A stretch of DNA of 64,000 bases from an uncultured Pseudomonadales bacterium (GTDB lineage Bacteria > Pseudomonadota > Gammaproteobacteria > Pseudomonadales > Cellvibrionaceae), in the NCBI GenBank assembly GCA_947487765.1, contig CANKXO010000001.1, positions 372,001-436,000 on the forward strand, given 5' to 3'. Below are positions 55,313 to 64,000 of this stretch, in pieces. The position numbers were made by a program, and so were the translations under genes. The notes beneath the pieces were generated by a model. It did not search any database, was not told the origin of the DNA, and saw only the letters and a program-made list of their open reading frames with translations. How positions within the stretch are numbered: the stretch's first letter is position 1; each line of letters opens with the position of its first letter.

Positions 55313-55918
55313 ATGAGAGCCATCGCTATATCGGTTGTTATATTGTTGTTCTTGTCGGGGTGTACTGCATCACCGCCGCGTCAAGTGGGCAATGTATGTA
55401 GTATTTTTGAAGAAAAGTCTCGATGGTATAAGAAAGCCAAAAAAGCGGAAAAGCGATGGAAGTCGCCCATTCCGACATTAATGGCAGTGATGTATCAAGA
55501 GTCGCGCTTCAGGGCAAAGGCTAAGCCGCCTAGGACCAAGATTTTGTGGATTTTCCCAGGCCCGCGTAAAAGCGATGCTTATGGTTACCCTCAAGCGAAG
55601 GACAGTACTTGGAATTGGTACAAAAAAAGTACAGGTAGAAGAGGTGCTGACCGTGATGACTTTGGTGATGCCATTGATTTTATCGGCTGGTACAATGCCC
55701 AGACCCACAAGAAAAATCGTGTCAAAATAGACGACACTTATAACTTATACCTCGCCTACCATGAAGGCCATGGTGGTTTTCAACGAGGAACTTATAAGAA
55801 AAAAGGTTGGCTAAAAAAGGTAGCAAGCAAGGTTTCTCGCAAGGCGGGGACCTATAAGCAACAATTACAAGGTTGTGAAAAGAGCTTAAATAAAGGCTTC
55901 ACTTTATGGCCATTTTAG
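55313..55918 (+). CDS. Lytic transglycosylase-like lipoprotein
   Basis: A 201-residue lipoprotein (lipobox LSGC at residue 16). The SLT-like core is IPTLMAVMYQESRF, whose glutamate is the likely catalytic acid, followed by AYGYPQAKDSTWNWY and YNLYLAYHEGHGGF. It should act on periplasmic peptidoglycan. Genes of this type follow ligA in several related gammaproteobacteria. The gap to ligA is 24 bp, so it is likely cotranscribed. Confidence 0.82.
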   Translation: MRAIAISVVILLFLSGCTASPPRQVGNVCSIFEEKSRWYKKAKKAEKRWKSPIPTLMAVMYQESRFRAKAKPPRTKILWIFPGPRKSDAYGYPQAKDSTWNWYKKSTGRRGADRDDFGDAIDFIGWYNAQTHKKNRVKIDDTYNLYLAYHEGHGGFQRGTYKKKGWLKKVASKVSRKAGTYKQQLQGCEKSLNKGFTLWPF

Positions 55919-55960
55919 CGCTGAGATTGAGTTTTTGGAATTCATTATAAAAGGTGTTTT

Positions 55961-56401
55961 GTGGATCAGGAATCAATAGTTTACGGTTGCATTAAAGGTT
56001 CATCATCACTGGCAACCAGTGAAATGTTTGAACAGACGACAACAAATAAAAAAGCCATACTGGCTTTACCTTCTTCTGATTCGTGGCCATTCCTTACCCG
56101 CGAAATGTTTTCTATTCCCCGTTTTCAAATGAGTGACAATGAAGTGCAAACCAATGTCATTCATTTTGGTATGTCCTATCGTGGCGTCGAATATGAGTGG
56201 TCTGAATGGATTACGAAATTTGAAAGTTTATTGAAGGCAATGTATTGGCAATCAGCTGTTGTGCATTTGGAAACAGAATTAACAGGCTTGCATACTTTTA
56301 TGTGGGAAGCTGTTGATAAAAATCACGTGCCAGGTAGTGATGATTTTAATATTCGTTGTGAATGGAATCATGAGCTAGGCCTTGTTGAGAGCATGGCATA
56401 A
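55961..56401 (+). CDS. Conserved-looking hypothetical protein
   Basis: A 146-residue soluble protein with a GTG start behind AAGGTG. It has aromatic-rich segments (WPFLTREMFSIPRFQ, YRGVEYEWSEWITKFESLLKAMYWQSAVVHLE) and no signal peptide or helix. I do not recognise a family. It is 42 bp after the transglycosylase gene on the same strand, so probably in the ligA operon. Confidence 0.65.
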   Translation: MDQESIVYGCIKGSSSLATSEMFEQTTTNKKAILALPSSDSWPFLTREMFSIPRFQMSDNEVQTNVIHFGMSYRGVEYEWSEWITKFESLLKAMYWQSAVVHLETELTGLHTFMWEAVDKNHVPGSDDFNIRCEWNHELGLVESMA

Positions 56402-56487
56402 TATAGTGGTGCGTAGCTTTGTATACATTACATGCATGGCTTAAAAAACAGTTAGGCTGACAATACAAATAACATAAAAAGAGCACG

Positions 56488-57336
56488 ATGCTTCCGACTT
56501 CTCATAGGCTTTACTCTCAATTAAAACATAGTAAACCTGCGCTGATTTTTTTTGATATTGACGGCACTCTGCTCAATACTCAGGGCCAATATTCTCCAGA
56601 ACTAAAAACACAACTGCAAAGGCTGCACCATCGAGGTGTAAAGCTGGCAATTGCCTCTGGTCGTCCTGCCATTGCAGCACAATTTCTTTTTGATGATTTA
56701 CCGTTAACGGATGCTGGATTATTTTGCACAGGGGCTGAAGTTTATCACCCTAAAGAACAGCGGCATTTTTATCACCATTCCTTAGATCACATCTCAGTTA
56801 ATAAACTCTATCAATCCATTAAAGCTGAAGAATTATATTGCGAGTTTTATACACTGGATCATTACGCAACAGAGCGTGATGATGATATTAGCCAAGAGCA
56901 CAGTGAACATTTGCGTATTACTCCGAGGCAGATTGCCGGTGATGATTTTCTTGAGCAAAGATTACCAATGACTAAATTACTATTGGGTGAAAATAAAAAT
57001 ACCCAAGCAGGTAAGTTAGAGGCTCTAGCGGCTGAATTCACACAATTTGAATTTGCTTTTGCACACTTTTTGCCACGGCCGGATTGGCTTTTTGCCAGCG
57101 TAGTCAGTAAAGCAGCGGATAAGCGTCAAGGATTTCAAGCCTTGATAGATTATCATCAAGTGAATGCTGATGAAGTTATGGCATTTGGCGATTCGCACTC
57201 CGATACTATTTTTTTGCAAAGTGCCGGGATCGGAGTCGCTATGGGTAATGCGAGTGATGACATAAAATGCCAAGCTGATTTTGTCACCTTGTCAGCTGAT
57301 GACAATGGTGTTGCTGCGGCCTTAGCATGTATATAG
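56488..57336 (+). CDS. HAD-superfamily Cof-type sugar-phosphate phosphatase
   Basis: A 282-residue HAD hydrolase of subclass IIB. Motif I is FFDIDGTLL, the motif II region is KLAIASGRP, the conserved lysine is in VSKAADKRQGF, and motif IV is AFGDSHSD with GVAMGNASDDIK after it. Members dephosphorylate phosphosugars or FMN. The exact substrate is unknown. AAAGAGCACG precedes the ATG. Confidence 0.87.
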   Translation: MLPTSHRLYSQLKHSKPALIFFDIDGTLLNTQGQYSPELKTQLQRLHHRGVKLAIASGRPAIAAQFLFDDLPLTDAGLFCTGAEVYHPKEQRHFYHHSLDHISVNKLYQSIKAEELYCEFYTLDHYATERDDDISQEHSEHLRITPRQIAGDDFLEQRLPMTKLLLGENKNTQAGKLEALAAEFTQFEFAFAHFLPRPDWLFASVVSKAADKRQGFQALIDYHQVNADEVMAFGDSHSDTIFLQSAGIGVAMGNASDDIKCQADFVTLSADDNGVAAALACI

Positions 57337-57554
57337 CGCTCTGTTTGGTTTAAAAGAGATTGCTAAGCTGTTGTTCTGTCTAGATAAATTGATTTATTGT
57401 TCAAATTTGTCTAAGTTATAGGTATCAGTTATAAGGTATGAGCATAAGGCGTTATTTATCTTATTAATAAATGACAATTAACAACGTGTTGTTGTACTAA
57501 AAATAATGAGTGATTCATCATTCAAGACCATTAAATAAAAAAGAGGTTCTAGCT

Positions 57555-59174
57555 ATGGACCAACACCAATCTATCAGTGAATTATTTGCAGCTGTTTGCA
57601 ATAAGTATAAAGATGCATCTGCTTTTACCTGTTTAGGTAAGACAATGACATTTAAAGAGTTGGATGACTTGAGCAGAGACTTTGCTGCTTACCTTCAGCA
57701 TCACACAACATTGGCTCCTGGTGATCGCATTGCTGTGCAATTACCGAATTTGTTGCAATATCCGATAGTTCTTTTTGGTGCATTGCGTGCAGGTGTGGTC
57801 ATTGTTAATACGAATCCACTCTATACTGGCCGAGAATTAGAGCATCAGCTAGTAGACTCTGGCGCGAAGGTGTTAGTGGTATTGGCCAATTTATCCAAGG
57901 CTGCTGAAGAGATCATCGATAAAACCCAAATACAGCATGTTATTGTCACGGAAGTGGGTGATATGCATGATTTTCTTAAACGCCATATTATCAATGGTGT
58001 ATTACGTTATATTAAAAAACAGGTCCCTGATTGTTATTTCCCTTCTTCTGTTAAGTTTCGTCGCGCACTACAATTAGGGCGGCGAGATAGCTTTACTGAT
58101 GTTGAAAGAAGCCCGGATGATATTGCTTTTCTCCAATATACCGGAGGTACCACGGGTGTCGCTAAAGGGGCAATGTTGTCTCAAGCTAATCTCTTAGCTA
58201 ACAAGCAACAAATATTGGAATTTTGGGGCGATAGCTTGCAGCCAGGTAAAGAAAATTTTCTGGCACCATTACCTTTGTATCATATTTATGGTTTTACAAT
58301 GCACTGTATGGTGCTTTTCGCCATTGGTTGCGAAAGTGTCTTGGTGCCTAACCCGCGTGACCTTGATAATGTCATTAAATCGTTTAAGAAAAATAAACTG
58401 ACTGGAATGGTTGGCCTCAATACATTATTTGTCGCACTGGCTCGGCATGCTGATTTTCAGGCGCTCGATTTTTCATCCCTGAGAATAACAACATCGGGAG
58501 GAATGGCTTTAGCAGAAGATACGGCGAAAACCTGGCATAAGCTAACGAATACCCGAATCGTTGAAGGTTATGGTTTAACAGAAACGTCACCTGTTGTGAC
58601 ATCTAATGACCCTAAAAATCCACAGGTCAGTACTATTGGTCTTGCTCTTCCTGATACCGAGCTAAAAGTGATTGATTCGGAGGGAGGGTCCTTGCCTGCG
58701 GGTGAAGCGGGCGAATTATGTGTGCGAGGGCCTCAGGTGATGTTGGGTTATTGGGAGAGACCTGAAGCAACGGAGAAAGTACTCAGTTCCGATGGCTGGC
58801 TACGTACAGGCGATATAGCAACGATTGCTGATGATGGTTATGTACGCATAGTCGATCGTCAGAAAGATATGATTATTGTTTCTGGTTTTAATGTATATCC
58901 AAATGAAGTCGAAAACGTGCTGGTATCCCACCCTGAAATTGTAGAAGCCGCCGTTATTGGTGTAGAAGATGAGAATAGTGGTGAAGCCGTTAAAGCCTTT
59001 ATTGTAAGAACGGAAGGTAGTGATATCGAAGATGATGAGATCAAGGCTTTTTGTCGGGAATCATTGACTGCTTATAAAGTACCGCGTCGTTATGAATTTC
59101 GAGACGAACTACCTAAAACGAACGTAGGTAAAGTTCTCCGTCGGGAACTTCGTGATAGTGAGCGAAACGCATAA
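57555..59174 (+). CDS. fadD: Long-chain fatty acid-CoA ligase (FadD-like)
   Basis: A 539-residue AMP-forming synthetase: P-loop YTGGTTGVAKGAML, A-like motif EGYGLTETSP, A8 GWLRTGDIATIADDGYVRIVDRQKD, and the C-terminal catalytic lysine in KTNVGKVLRREL. The length and motifs fit FadD. ATG 57555 has AAGAGG before it; a frame from 57510 lacks a site. A patatin-like lipase gene follows by 28 bp, so released fatty acids could be activated directly. Confidence 0.88.
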   Translation: MDQHQSISELFAAVCNKYKDASAFTCLGKTMTFKELDDLSRDFAAYLQHHTTLAPGDRIAVQLPNLLQYPIVLFGALRAGVVIVNTNPLYTGRELEHQLVDSGAKVLVVLANLSKAAEEIIDKTQIQHVIVTEVGDMHDFLKRHIINGVLRYIKKQVPDCYFPSSVKFRRALQLGRRDSFTDVERSPDDIAFLQYTGGTTGVAKGAMLSQANLLANKQQILEFWGDSLQPGKENFLAPLPLYHIYGFTMHCMVLFAIGCESVLVPNPRDLDNVIKSFKKNKLTGMVGLNTLFVALARHADFQALDFSSLRITTSGGMALAEDTAKTWHKLTNTRIVEGYGLTETSPVVTSNDPKNPQVSTIGLALPDTELKVIDSEGGSLPAGEAGELCVRGPQVMLGYWERPEATEKVLSSDGWLRTGDIATIADDGYVRIVDRQKDMIIVSGFNVYPNEVENVLVSHPEIVEAAVIGVEDENSGEAVKAFIVRTEGSDIEDDEIKAFCRESLTAYKVPRRYEFRDELPKTNVGKVLRRELRDSERNA

Positions 59175-59202
59175 CTTGAGAGATAAGGTAATACAACATT
59201 AA

Positions 59203-60351
59203 ATGACTATTCTTGAGAACAACACAGCACTCGTGTTATCTGGCGGTGGTGCCAGAGCAGCATATCAAGTGGGAGTTTTGCGAGCGCTCAAGGATATTCT
59301 TCCTCCTCAAACAAACCCTTTTCCTATCATTGCCGGCACGTCTGCGGGTGCGATCAATGCCGTTTCTCTTGCATCTAATAGCGATGATTTTCAGCATGCA
59401 GTGAGTTTATTGGAAAAGCTATGGGGCGATTTACATATAGAAAATGTATTTCGCACGGGTTGGAGAGATCTTTCTGGTGGTGTATACCGTATTGCGCGAT
59501 CGTTCTTTCATGAAGGTGTCGATTATCACCGACCTTTAAGCCTGTTAGATAACTCTCCACTGAATAGTTTTTTAAAGCAAAATATCAACTTTCCCGGTAT
59601 CCAAGCTAATATTGATCACGGTATTTTAAAAGCAATATCCGTTGCGGCATTGGGTTATAGCTCCAGTAATTCTGTTAATTTCTTTCAGGGTGAAGAGGGG
59701 TTGAGCGAATGGAGTCGTTTTCGTCGACTAGGTGTGAGTACTACCATTGGTATGGAGCACCTTCTTGCATCCTCGGCGATTCCCTGGGTTTTCCCTACCG
59801 TACGTATTGATCGCGAATATTTTGGTGATGGTGCAATGCGTCAATTAGCGCCTATAAGCCCAGCGTTGCATTTAGGTGCCGATAAGGTTTTTATTATTGG
59901 TGTCAGTGGCAACCGAGCGGTTGATTTAAGGCGCCGCCGTACACCTGCACGACATCCGCCATCAATGGCGCAAATGGCAGGTCAAATGTTGAATAGTGCA
60001 TTTATTGATAGCTTGGAAGCGGATATAGAGCACCTTGAGCGAGTTAATACCTTAATTGACCTTGTTCCCGAAAAGGTTCGTGAAGAACAGCAGGTGCCTC
60101 TAAGGCCAATTAAAACACTGATTATTTCTCCATCGAAGGAAATGGATAAAATTGCGGGGCGTCATATACGCTATTTACCCAAAAGTCTGCGCTTTTTCCT
60201 TCGTTCGTCTGGTGCGTCTGCCCGCCGAGGTGGCTCAGCAATTGCCAGTTATTTATTATTTTCTCCTTCATTCACAAATGAGCTCATTGATTTGGGCTAT
60301 CAAGATGCAATGTGGGAAAAAGAAGCAATTAAGGAATTCTTTTGGAGTTGA
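59203..60351 (+). CDS. Patatin-like phospholipase
   Basis: A 382-residue patatin-fold lipase. The oxyanion loop is LSGGGARAAYQVGVLRAL, the nucleophile elbow GTSAGAIN, and the dyad aspartate is in FGDGAMRQ. There is no signal peptide, so it probably acts at the inner face of the membrane or in the cytoplasm. It is likely cotranscribed with fadD, which would activate the freed acyl chains. Confidence 0.9.
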   Translation: MTILENNTALVLSGGGARAAYQVGVLRALKDILPPQTNPFPIIAGTSAGAINAVSLASNSDDFQHAVSLLEKLWGDLHIENVFRTGWRDLSGGVYRIARSFFHEGVDYHRPLSLLDNSPLNSFLKQNINFPGIQANIDHGILKAISVAALGYSSSNSVNFFQGEEGLSEWSRFRRLGVSTTIGMEHLLASSAIPWVFPTVRIDREYFGDGAMRQLAPISPALHLGADKVFIIGVSGNRAVDLRRRRTPARHPPSMAQMAGQMLNSAFIDSLEADIEHLERVNTLIDLVPEKVREEQQVPLRPIKTLIISPSKEMDKIAGRHIRYLPKSLRFFLRSSGASARRGGSAIASYLLFSPSFTNELIDLGYQDAMWEKEAIKEFFWS

Positions 60352-60395
60352 GATAAAGAACGAAGGTACAGAAGAAAAATTTAATGCGAAGCACT

Positions 60396-60430
60396 AAAAA
60401 AGGGCAAGCTCTTGCGAGTTTGCCCTTTTT
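60396..60430. terminator. Strong bidirectional terminator
   Basis: AAAAAGGGCAAGCTC and GAGTTTGCCCTTTTT form a 15-bp stem with one G-T pair and a TTGC loop. The A and T runs let it end both the patatin transcript and the convergent csp transcript. Confidence 0.9.
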
Positions 60431-60466
60431 AAAGAGTTTAGGCAAGCTGCCTAAATGTCTTAACGC

Positions 60467-60676
60467 TTAGATAGCAACGATATCTTCTGCTTGAGGACCT
60501 TTCTGGCCGCTAGTAACAGTGAATTCTACACGTTGGCCTTCAGCTAGAGTTTTGAAGCCTGAACCTGAGATAGCACTGAAATGAGCAAAAACGTCTGGAC
60601 CTGATTCTTGTTGAATGAAGCCAAAACCTTTAGATTCGTTAAACCACTTAACGGTACCGGTTACTTTGTTAGACAT
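60467..60676 (-). CDS. CspA-family cold-shock protein
   Basis: A 69-residue single cold-shock domain with RNP1 (SKGFGFIQQ) and RNP2 (DVFAHFSAI), starting [14 protein letters not shown]. It acts as an RNA chaperone. AGGATACATT precedes the ATG. A long A/T-rich leader on the upstream side is typical of cold-induced csp mRNAs. Confidence 0.95.
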   Translation of the reverse strand: MSNKVTGTVKWFNESKGFGFIQQESGPDVFAHFSAISGSGFKTLAEGQRVEFTVTSGQKGPQAEDIVAI

Positions 60677-61034
60677 AATGTATCCTATTAGATAAAAGTA
60701 ATTGAAGCCTTAATACATAAATGCATATAAAAGGCGGTTGAGCAGGAAAATAGATCTATTACTTATAAATTTTAGGATGAGGCACTTCTATACAACATTG
60801 GTACCCTTAAAATAAATAGAGTGTTCTTTTTTTCTAGCTGGGCAAATTGTACTTTGATTATTCCCTATGTCAATTGGTTTCCCCACTTTTACGGGCTTAT
60901 TACGCTATTTCAGGTGCCAAATTACAGAAACACCTTTCTCTTTGTTTTGAATTAATCATTTTATTGATTTGTATCAATTTACCAATTCAGCATCCTGATA
61001 AATTAACTGACAGATAAATTATTTGGAGGTGCTT
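60677..61034. other. 358-bp region: csp leader and promoters
   Basis: This is the divergent region between csp and the small membrane protein. It is A/T-rich and probably contains the long csp 5' leader. No specific thermosensor fold or operator could be defined by eye. Confidence 0.4.
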
Positions 61035-61220
61035 ATGTATATCGATGGTGTCATTTTATTCAGCTTATTAATGATTGCATTAATCCTTGTGATGATGGGT
61101 TATATAGGATGGTATTTTTATCGCCATATAAAACTTGATTCTGCAAAAGAAGATAAGATTGTTCGTAATCGAAGAGATAGAGATGAAAAGTTCTCTCAAG
61201 TGAAAGATGTCGCCGCTTAA
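61035..61220 (+). CDS. Small membrane protein, 61 residues, function unknown
   Basis: MYIDGVILFSLLMIALILVMMGYIGWYFYRHI forms one helix with a short periplasmic start, followed by a charged cytoplasmic tail (EDKIVRNRRDRDEKF). GGAGGTGCTT directly before ATG 61035 is a very strong ribosome site, which supports the gene. The family is not recognised. Confidence 0.7.
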   Translation: MYIDGVILFSLLMIALILVMMGYIGWYFYRHIKLDSAKEDKIVRNRRDRDEKFSQVKDVAA

Positions 61221-61275
61221 AAGCGATGAGTAGGGAATAAATCGAGAAACTTTATATAACAATAGTGTAATATTT

Positions 61276-62874
61276 TTAGTATAGAGTCGCTTCAAGCAGC
61301 GTTTTTGTATAGGGGTGATTAGGTTGTGCAAAAATTTGTTTAGAGTCCCCAAACTCGACAATATCACCCCCTTTCATGACAACAATGTTATGGCTGATGG
61401 CTTTTATTACTTGCATGTCATGGCTGATAAAAATGTAACTGAGTTTACGTTTTTCCTGTAATCGCCGTAGTAAATCAATGACCTGTGCTTGGACTGCAAG
61501 GTCCAGTGCTGAGGTTGGTTCATCCAAAAATAATACTTTGGGGTTTAGTACCAATGCACGGGCAATAGAAATACGCTGCCGCTGGCCACCTGAGAACTCA
61601 TGAGGGTAACGATGGCGAGTTTCAGGATCTAAATCAACCTCCTTCATAATATCGATGACTTGGCGTTCAGTCTCTTCTTTGCTCAATGAAAAATGTAAAT
61701 TTAAACCTTCACTAATGATTTGCTGAATAGACATTCGTGGGCTTAAACTTGAGAATGGGTCTTGGAAAACAATCTGAAGATCGCGCCTGACTGAACACAT
61801 TTCCTTTGATGTTAAGTCTTCAATTGGAGAGCCTTCTAACAGAATATGTCCCTCTGACGGCAGTAAGCGCATCATGGCATAGGCTAGTGTCGATTTACCT
61901 GATCCACTTTCGCCAACTACTCCTAAGGTACTGCCTTCATTCAATTTAATATTAATGCTCTTTAACGCATGAAAAAATGTCTTACAACGACCAAATAAAG
62001 GCTTATGAACAGGAAAGCTAACACTTAATGATTGGGTTTCAACAATAGGCTTCTGATCTTCTTCGATTTCTTTTAAAGCTACGGGATCACCGCTGGGGTA
62101 ACTGTCGATTAACAGTTTAGTGTAGTCATTTTGAGGTTGTTCATACAATGCGTGGGTATCATTACGTTCAACAATTTGCCCATTACGCATGACTAATACT
62201 TTGTCAGCAATATAACGGACAACACCCAAGTCATGAGTAATAAACAAAATACTCATTTTGTATTGCTGTTGTAGCTCTTTGAGCAAATCCAATATTTCTT
62301 TTTGGATGGTAACATCCAGTGCAGTTGTGGGCTCATCAGCGATCAATAGCTTTGGTCTATTCGCTAAGGCCATGGCAATCATTACACGCTGTCGTTGCCC
62401 GCCTGATAATTGATGAGGGTACGCTTTTAATTTGCTTGGAGCATCGGCAATATGTACTTGCTCCAATAATTTAATAACTTCGTTACTGATATCTTTTTTA
62501 CATGTCTGATGGTGTACCTTTAAAATCTCGCCTATTTGTTTCTCGACTGTGTGTAATGGATTTAAAGCACTCATAGGCTCTTGAAAAATCATCCCGATTT
62601 GAGAGCCTCGAATATCACGCATAATGCTATCTGACATTGAGAGCAGGTCTTTTCCATCAAATGTTATTTCTCCATTAGGATGGAAGGCAGTAGGGTAAGG
62701 CAGTAACCGCATGATAGCGTGAGCTGTAAGTGATTTACCTGAGCCAGACTCACCGACTAGAGCAACGGTTTCACAGTTATTGATATCAAAGCTTATATTT
62801 TTGACGATATGTACATCATTGCCTTTTTGATGAAATGAAACGGATAAATTATTAACGCTAAGTACAGTAGTCAT
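61276..62874 (-). CDS. yejF: Peptide ABC transporter, fused double ATPase (YejF-like)
   Basis: A 532-residue protein with two ABC ATPase domains in tandem, each with Walker A GESGSGKS, signatures LSGGQRQR and FSGGQRQR, and Walker B LLIADEPTTALD and VLFLDEPTSALD. It belongs to the oligopeptide/nickel group and matches YejF of the YejABEF importer (microcin C and peptide uptake). It follows yejE by 12 bp. Confidence 0.92.
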   Translation of the reverse strand: MTTVLSVNNLSVSFHQKGNDVHIVKNISFDINNCETVALVGESGSGKSLTAHAIMRLLPYPTAFHPNGEITFDGKDLLSMSDSIMRDIRGSQIGMIFQEPMSALNPLHTVEKQIGEILKVHHQTCKKDISNEVIKLLEQVHIADAPSKLKAYPHQLSGGQRQRVMIAMALANRPKLLIADEPTTALDVTIQKEILDLLKELQQQYKMSILFITHDLGVVRYIADKVLVMRNGQIVERNDTHALYEQPQNDYTKLLIDSYPSGDPVALKEIEEDQKPIVETQSLSVSFPVHKPLFGRCKTFFHALKSINIKLNEGSTLGVVGESGSGKSTLAYAMMRLLPSEGHILLEGSPIEDLTSKEMCSVRRDLQIVFQDPFSSLSPRMSIQQIISEGLNLHFSLSKEETERQVIDIMKEVDLDPETRHRYPHEFSGGQRQRISIARALVLNPKVLFLDEPTSALDLAVQAQVIDLLRRLQEKRKLSYIFISHDMQVIKAISHNIVVMKGGDIVEFGDSKQIFAQPNHPYTKTLLEATLY

Positions 62875-62886
62875 TGGTATGATTTC

Positions 62887-63933
62887 TTATTTTACTAATA
62901 GACGTGGGTCGAATGCATCACGTACACCTTCGCCAATAAAGACTAAGAGCGTCAGCATGATGGATAGCACTAAAAAAGCGGTAATGGCTAACCAAGGTGC
63001 ATGGAGATTACCTTTACCTTGAGACATAAGTTCACCTAAGGATGCTGAACCTGCAGGTAATCCGAAGCCGAGAAAATCTAATGCTGTTAAAGCAGTAATC
63101 GCTCCGGTGAGGATAAACGGCAGCATAGTAACAGTTGCTACCACTGCGTTGGGAAGTATATGTCTGAACATAATAGTTAGGTTACCAACGCCCATTGCTT
63201 TAGCGGCTCTAACATAATCTAAATTGCGGCCGCGTAAAAACTCTGCTCGCACCACATCGACTAAATCTGTCCAGCTAAAGAGCAGCATAACTGCCAGTAA
63301 CCACCAAAAGTTGGGTTGAATCACGCTGGCAAGAATAATTAATACAAATAATTGTGGTAAGCCGCTCCATATTTCTAATAAACGCTGGCCGTACAGGTCA
63401 ACTCGACCACCATAATATCCCTGCAGTGCGCCGACAGCGATACCGATGATACTGCTACCAATGGTGAGTGCTAGGGCAAAAAGAATAGAGATGCGAAAGC
63501 CATACAAAACCCGTGCAAATACATCCCGTGCTTGGTCATCAGTACCTAACCAGTTTTGTGTTGTAGGTGGGGAGGGTGCAGGTTGCGGTAAGTCTGCAAT
63601 ATGGGTGTTATAGCTGAAAGGCACAGGTGGCCAGAGAATCCAGCCTTTCGATTCAATTAAATTAATAACATAGGGATCGCTGTAGTCGGCTTCTGTATCA
63701 AAATCCCCTTTAAAGATTGTTTCAGGGTAGGATTTAAAAATAGGGGTATAGATGCCACTGTCGTAATAGACTAATACAGGTTTATCGTTGGCAATAAATT
63801 CTGCAAATAGGCTGATAAAAAATAAAAATAAGAAGAGTAATAAACTCCAGGCTGCCCGTTGGTTACTGAAGAAAGCATCCCAGCGGCGCTGATTTATAGG
63901 GGTTAAACGTTGGCGTATTTTATTCAATATCAT
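62887..63933 (-). CDS. yejE: Peptide ABC transporter permease (YejE-like)
   Basis: A 348-residue permease: an N-terminal helix, a large periplasmic loop with YSDPYVINLIESKGWILWPPVPFSYNTH that is typical of YejE, then the inner-membrane domain with the EAA-like loop VRAAKAMGVGNLTIMFRHILPN. ATG 63933 begins 1 bp after the yejB stop, so it is coupled; an upstream TTG at 63951 overlaps yejB and is unlikely. Confidence 0.92.
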   Translation of the reverse strand: MILNKIRQRLTPINQRRWDAFFSNQRAAWSLLLFLFLFFISLFAEFIANDKPVLVYYDSGIYTPIFKSYPETIFKGDFDTEADYSDPYVINLIESKGWILWPPVPFSYNTHIADLPQPAPSPPTTQNWLGTDDQARDVFARVLYGFRISILFALALTIGSSIIGIAVGALQGYYGGRVDLYGQRLLEIWSGLPQLFVLIILASVIQPNFWWLLAVMLLFSWTDLVDVVRAEFLRGRNLDYVRAAKAMGVGNLTIMFRHILPNAVVATVTMLPFILTGAITALTALDFLGFGLPAGSASLGELMSQGKGNLHAPWLAITAFLVLSIMLTLLVFIGEGVRDAFDPRLLVK

Positions 63934-63934
63934 C

Positions 63935-64000
63935 TTAGTGCCGACTCGCAAAGTCTATTCGTGGGTCCACTAGTACATACACGATGTCAGAAACTAATTT
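63935..64000 (-). CDS. yejB: YejB-like permease, C-terminal end (runs off right edge)
   Basis: The last 21 codons read KLVSDIVYVLVDPRIDFASRH and end at 63935. This is the usual C-terminus of the YejB/DppB permease family, immediately upstream of yejE in the same operon. The rest lies outside the window. Confidence 0.8.
   Translation of the reverse strand, partial: KLVSDIVYVLVDPRIDFASRH

Overview
The window looks like chromosome from a marine-type gammaproteobacterium. The order smc-zipA-ligA (48301..55288) is typical of the Pseudomonadales/Oceanospirillales/Cellvibrionales side of that class. The DNA is AT-rich by eye, and zur/znu, trmA, truD, ccmHI, fadD and yej genes all look gammaproteobacterial. 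The genus cannot be named from sequence alone.

Layout. (1) 1..18785 is mainly a catabolic region: an HpsN-type dehydrogenase with a DegT-type aminotransferase; then, beyond some small secreted proteins, a zinc alcohol dehydrogenase and a GlcD-type flavin dehydrogenase divergent from a LysR gene; then a two-subunit ComDE-type decarboxylase, a complete TctCAB-type transporter, an FMN hydroxyacid dehydrogenase, a universal stress protein, an AGCS symporter and an SDR. Taken together this suggests uptake and oxidation of a C3 sulfonate (dihydroxypropanesulfonate or sulfolactate) through sulfopyruvate to sulfoacetaldehyde. That substrate is an inference; no desulfonating enzyme (Xsc, SuyAB, CuyA) is in the window. 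(2) 18842..29276 is mixed: MarC, an unusual membrane protein with an RND-like end, a DinB protein, a LysR/SDR/tautomerase group, a large lipoprotein that may be pore-forming, and trmA, truD, yjbQ. (3) 29384..36536 is a zinc-starvation island: an M23 peptidase next to zur, a decayed dihydroorotase paralogue, a zinc-independent DksA, a COG0523 GTPase, and znuB-znuC divergent from znuA across a good Zur box. (4) 36746..42460 holds a Fur-box gene, an isolated ccmHI pair, an AhpD-like/TetR pair with a palindromic operator, and three GFA-family genes in a row.

(5) 42570..46351 is the most unusual part: nine small minus-strand genes or gene remnants, each followed by a short imperfect palindrome with attC ends (RYYYAAC ... 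GTTRRRY). Several cassettes have matching 5' and 3' ends, as expected for integron gene cassettes. No integrase gene is present, so this reads as an attC cluster lacking an integrase (a CALIN) or the distal end of a chromosomal integron. Cassette contents include DinB, a monooxygenase-domain protein, a CHMI-type tautomerase, a broken GFA gene, a truncated hydrolase and several tiny membrane proteins.

(6) 46765..64000 is ordinary chromosome: cytochrome c, nitroreductase, smc, zipA, ligA, a transglycosylase lipoprotein, a HAD phosphatase, fadD, a patatin, a cold-shock protein, and the yejBEF part of a peptide ABC transporter running off the right edge. No rRNA, tRNA, CRISPR or transposase was seen.
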